Assembly: GCA_003222755.1 (NCBI GenBank)
Contig: QHXA01000230.1
Span: forward strand, 4,095 to 10,567
DNA: 6,473 nucleotides
Source of the DNA: Acidobacteriota bacterium
GTDB lineage: Bacteria > Acidobacteriota > Terriglobia > 20CM-2-55-15
Direction of reading: 5' to 3'
The position numbers were made by a program, and so were the translations under genes. Each line of letters begins with the position of its first letter. Position 1 is the stretch's first letter. Under the pieces are notes generated by a model. It searched no databases. It saw only the letters and a list, made by a program, of their open reading frames with translations, and was not told the DNA's origin. This document shows, one piece after another, positions 5,157 through 6,473 of the stretch.

Positions 5157-6473
5157 TTAGCGCGGCTCGACGTTCACCCGATAAATCGTTGTGAAGCGAT
5201 ACCCCCGATGTCTATCGCTGGCAAAGTAGACCCATTTGCCGTCCGGCGAGAAGCTCGGCGTCACATCGTTGGCCGAGCTCGATGTGAGATAACGGATTTC
5301 CCCGGTGTGGTTGGAACGGATCGCAATATCCCAATTACCGCGGTCATTTGTAGCAAAAGCCGTCCAATTTCCGTCGAGCGATGTTGAACCGGCTTGCGTT
5401 TCTGTCCAAGGATCAGTGAACCCGTCAGCACTGAGAACGGACGTGACCAAGCGGTCCCCTACGAATCGTGGCTGGAGCTCCAAGAATGCAGGCGAGGGCA
5501 GCGGCACACGGATGGCACCATCCGACACATCCGCAGTCCAACGCCGATTCTCTAAAAAAGCCGTGACAGTAAGTATTGCAATCACCGCTGCTGCGGAAAT
5601 TGCCACGCGAACCGATATTTTCAGCGCCGAAGGATCGAGGGACACAACAAAGATCATCCATAAAACCATTACGAGCCATGCCCGGGGAAATGCCAGGAGC
5701 ATTGCAATTCCGTAATCGTAACCGGCAGTCGCGCCCATAACGTTTGAGCAGATCAGGGCAAACAAGATGGCGATAGAAAATTTCTTGAGCCGCGACTCCT
5801 GCCGAGCGATCAGTCCTGCGATACCTGGGTAGAACAAGAACTGGTGATAGCTGGCCTGGCTCGGGGTAATGAGCGACACCATCGCGATCAAGGTGCCATA
5901 TTCCAACAATGCTTCGCGATGCGTCGCCTGAGAAATGGCGTACAGAGTGACAGCGACGACCACGAAACTGATCAGCGGTCGCAGAAAGAAGAACAGCCAA
6001 GGCGCGTTCACGAGCGGATGCGGGTTTAAAACCTCGTCTTGAACAAGAGCGCGCCTCAGGAACGCCTGAAGCGAGTTCCAGTGAGCGGTATATGGATCCT
6101 GAATCTCCCCGCGCAGGGTTCTCCCCAACACTTCAGCCAGATATATTCGATGCGGCGCCCAACCCAAGGCGATGAATCCCACCGCAGCGAGCGCGATGAG
6201 AGCGGCGACGGACCACATCAAGGCGCGATATTCACGGCGAATCGCAAAATACACCAGCAGGAAGGCTGGGAAGATCTTTGTCAACGTGCCGGTTGCTGAA
6301 GCGATGCCGGCGATCGACGGATACTGCTTTGCCAACAACACTCCGGACAGCATCAGCAGGGTGAGCACAATGTAAAACTGTCCGTAAGTGAAATTATTGC
6401 CGAGCGCATCACCCGCCAATAAAGCCAGAAACATGGCCAACGGCCACTTGAGATCGGACGACCTGCGAGTCAG
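5157..6473 (-). CDS. GT87/DUF2029-like membrane glycosyltransferase with PD40-repeat tail (5' end beyond window)
   Basis: A 438-residue C-terminal portion; the frame is open to the right edge, so the true start lies outside (TTG at 6440 is only the first possible start inside the window). The upstream half is very hydrophobic, with about nine or ten likely membrane spans, such as FYIVLTLLMLSGVLLA, ALMWSVAALIALAAVGFIAL and ISVRVAISAAAVIAILTV. Features such as YGQFYIVLTLL, the later TKIFPAFLLVYFAIRREYRAL and HWNSLQAFLRRAL resemble GT87/DUF2029 polyprenyl-phosphate-dependent mannosyltransferases. These act in the cytoplasmic membrane with the active site facing outward. The usual N-terminal acidic catalytic motif would lie outside the window. 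The last 129 residues (5160-5546) are soluble and carry PD40/TolB-like elements: STSLDGNWTAFATNDRGNWD, then LTSSSANDVTPSFSPDGKW and YFASDR. Only about two blades are visible, too few for a closed propeller. Donor, acceptor and product are unknown; the membrane-family call is fairly secure, the enzymatic one moderate. Confidence 0.75.
   Translation of the reverse strand: MTRRSSDLKWPLAMFLALLAGDALGNNFTYGQFYIVLTLLMLSGVLLAKQYPSIAGIASATGTLTKIFPAFLLVYFAIRREYRALMWSVAALIALAAVGFIALGWAPHRIYLAEVLGRTLRGEIQDPYTAHWNSLQAFLRRALVQDEVLNPHPLVNAPWLFFFLRPLISFVVVAVTLYAISQATHREALLEYGTLIAMVSLITPSQASYHQFLFYPGIAGLIARQESRLKKFSIAILFALICSNVMGATAGYDYGIAMLLAFPRAWLVMVLWMIFVVSLDPSALKISVRVAISAAAVIAILTVTAFLENRRWTADVSDGAIRVPLPSPAFLELQPRFVGDRLVTSVLSADGFTDPWTETQAGSTSLDGNWTAFATNDRGNWDIAIRSNHTGEIRYLTSSSANDVTPSFSPDGKWVYFASDRHRGYRFTTIYRVNVEPR

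Noticed and set aside
5145..5172. Bidirectional terminator at the dinB/glycosyltransferase convergence
   Set aside because: Only a short CGAGC/GCTCG pairing with a wide loop and no T-run is visible, too weak to annotate.
5425..6000. 191-codon minus-strand frame overlapping the membrane glycosyltransferase
   Set aside because: It is out of frame with the hydrophobic, conserved reading and its product lacks coherent domains.

Overview
The window reads as bacterial chromosome at moderately high GC (my estimate by eye is mid-to-high fifties percent). The protein sequences, especially the Smc hinge flank and head, resemble Acidobacteriota (Solibacter/Bryobacter-like). That placement is inference from remembered family sequence, not a search. 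Coding density is high: four protein genes fill nearly everything, the gaps are 68, 139 and 12 bases, and no stretch over 300 bases lacks a gene. I see no rRNA, tRNA, CRISPR array, insertion sequence or prophage.

Layout. (1) Bases 1-3308, minus strand: smc, the chromosome-condensation ATPase, open without a stop for 1102 codons and cut by the left window edge just after the LSGGEK signature motif. (2) Bases 3309-3376: a short divergent intergenic region shared by smc and the next gene. (3) Bases 3377-3826, plus: an Rrf2-family winged-helix regulator with three cysteines that could hold an Fe-S cluster. (4) Bases 3827-3965: a spacer with a weak terminator-like hairpin and then a long, nearly perfect palindrome that runs over the start codon of the next gene. 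(5) Bases 3966-5144, plus: dinB, the Y-family DNA polymerase IV, complete with catalytic acidic residues and a beta-clamp-binding motif. (6) Bases 5157-6473, minus, convergent with dinB: the 3' part of a polytopic membrane protein resembling GT87/DUF2029 glycosyltransferases, with a C-terminal soluble tail carrying PD40/TolB-like repeats. Its start lies beyond the right edge.

Functional reading. Smc (chromosome organisation) and DinB (translesion synthesis) both concern DNA maintenance, and a possibly redox- or iron-sensing regulator lies between them. Whether the regulator controls either neighbour cannot be told from sequence alone. The membrane glycosyltransferase looks unrelated.

The most distinctive structure is the inverted repeat at 3917-3981. 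It has 29-base arms with one T/G mismatch and a 7-base loop, is built from four copies of a 9-base motif, and buries the dinB start codon. An in-frame TGA four bases upstream of the ATG rules out a start further upstream. It could act as an operator, an RNA translation gate, or an inserted palindromic element that supplied the present start. I found no clear evidence of a wholly new multi-gene system.
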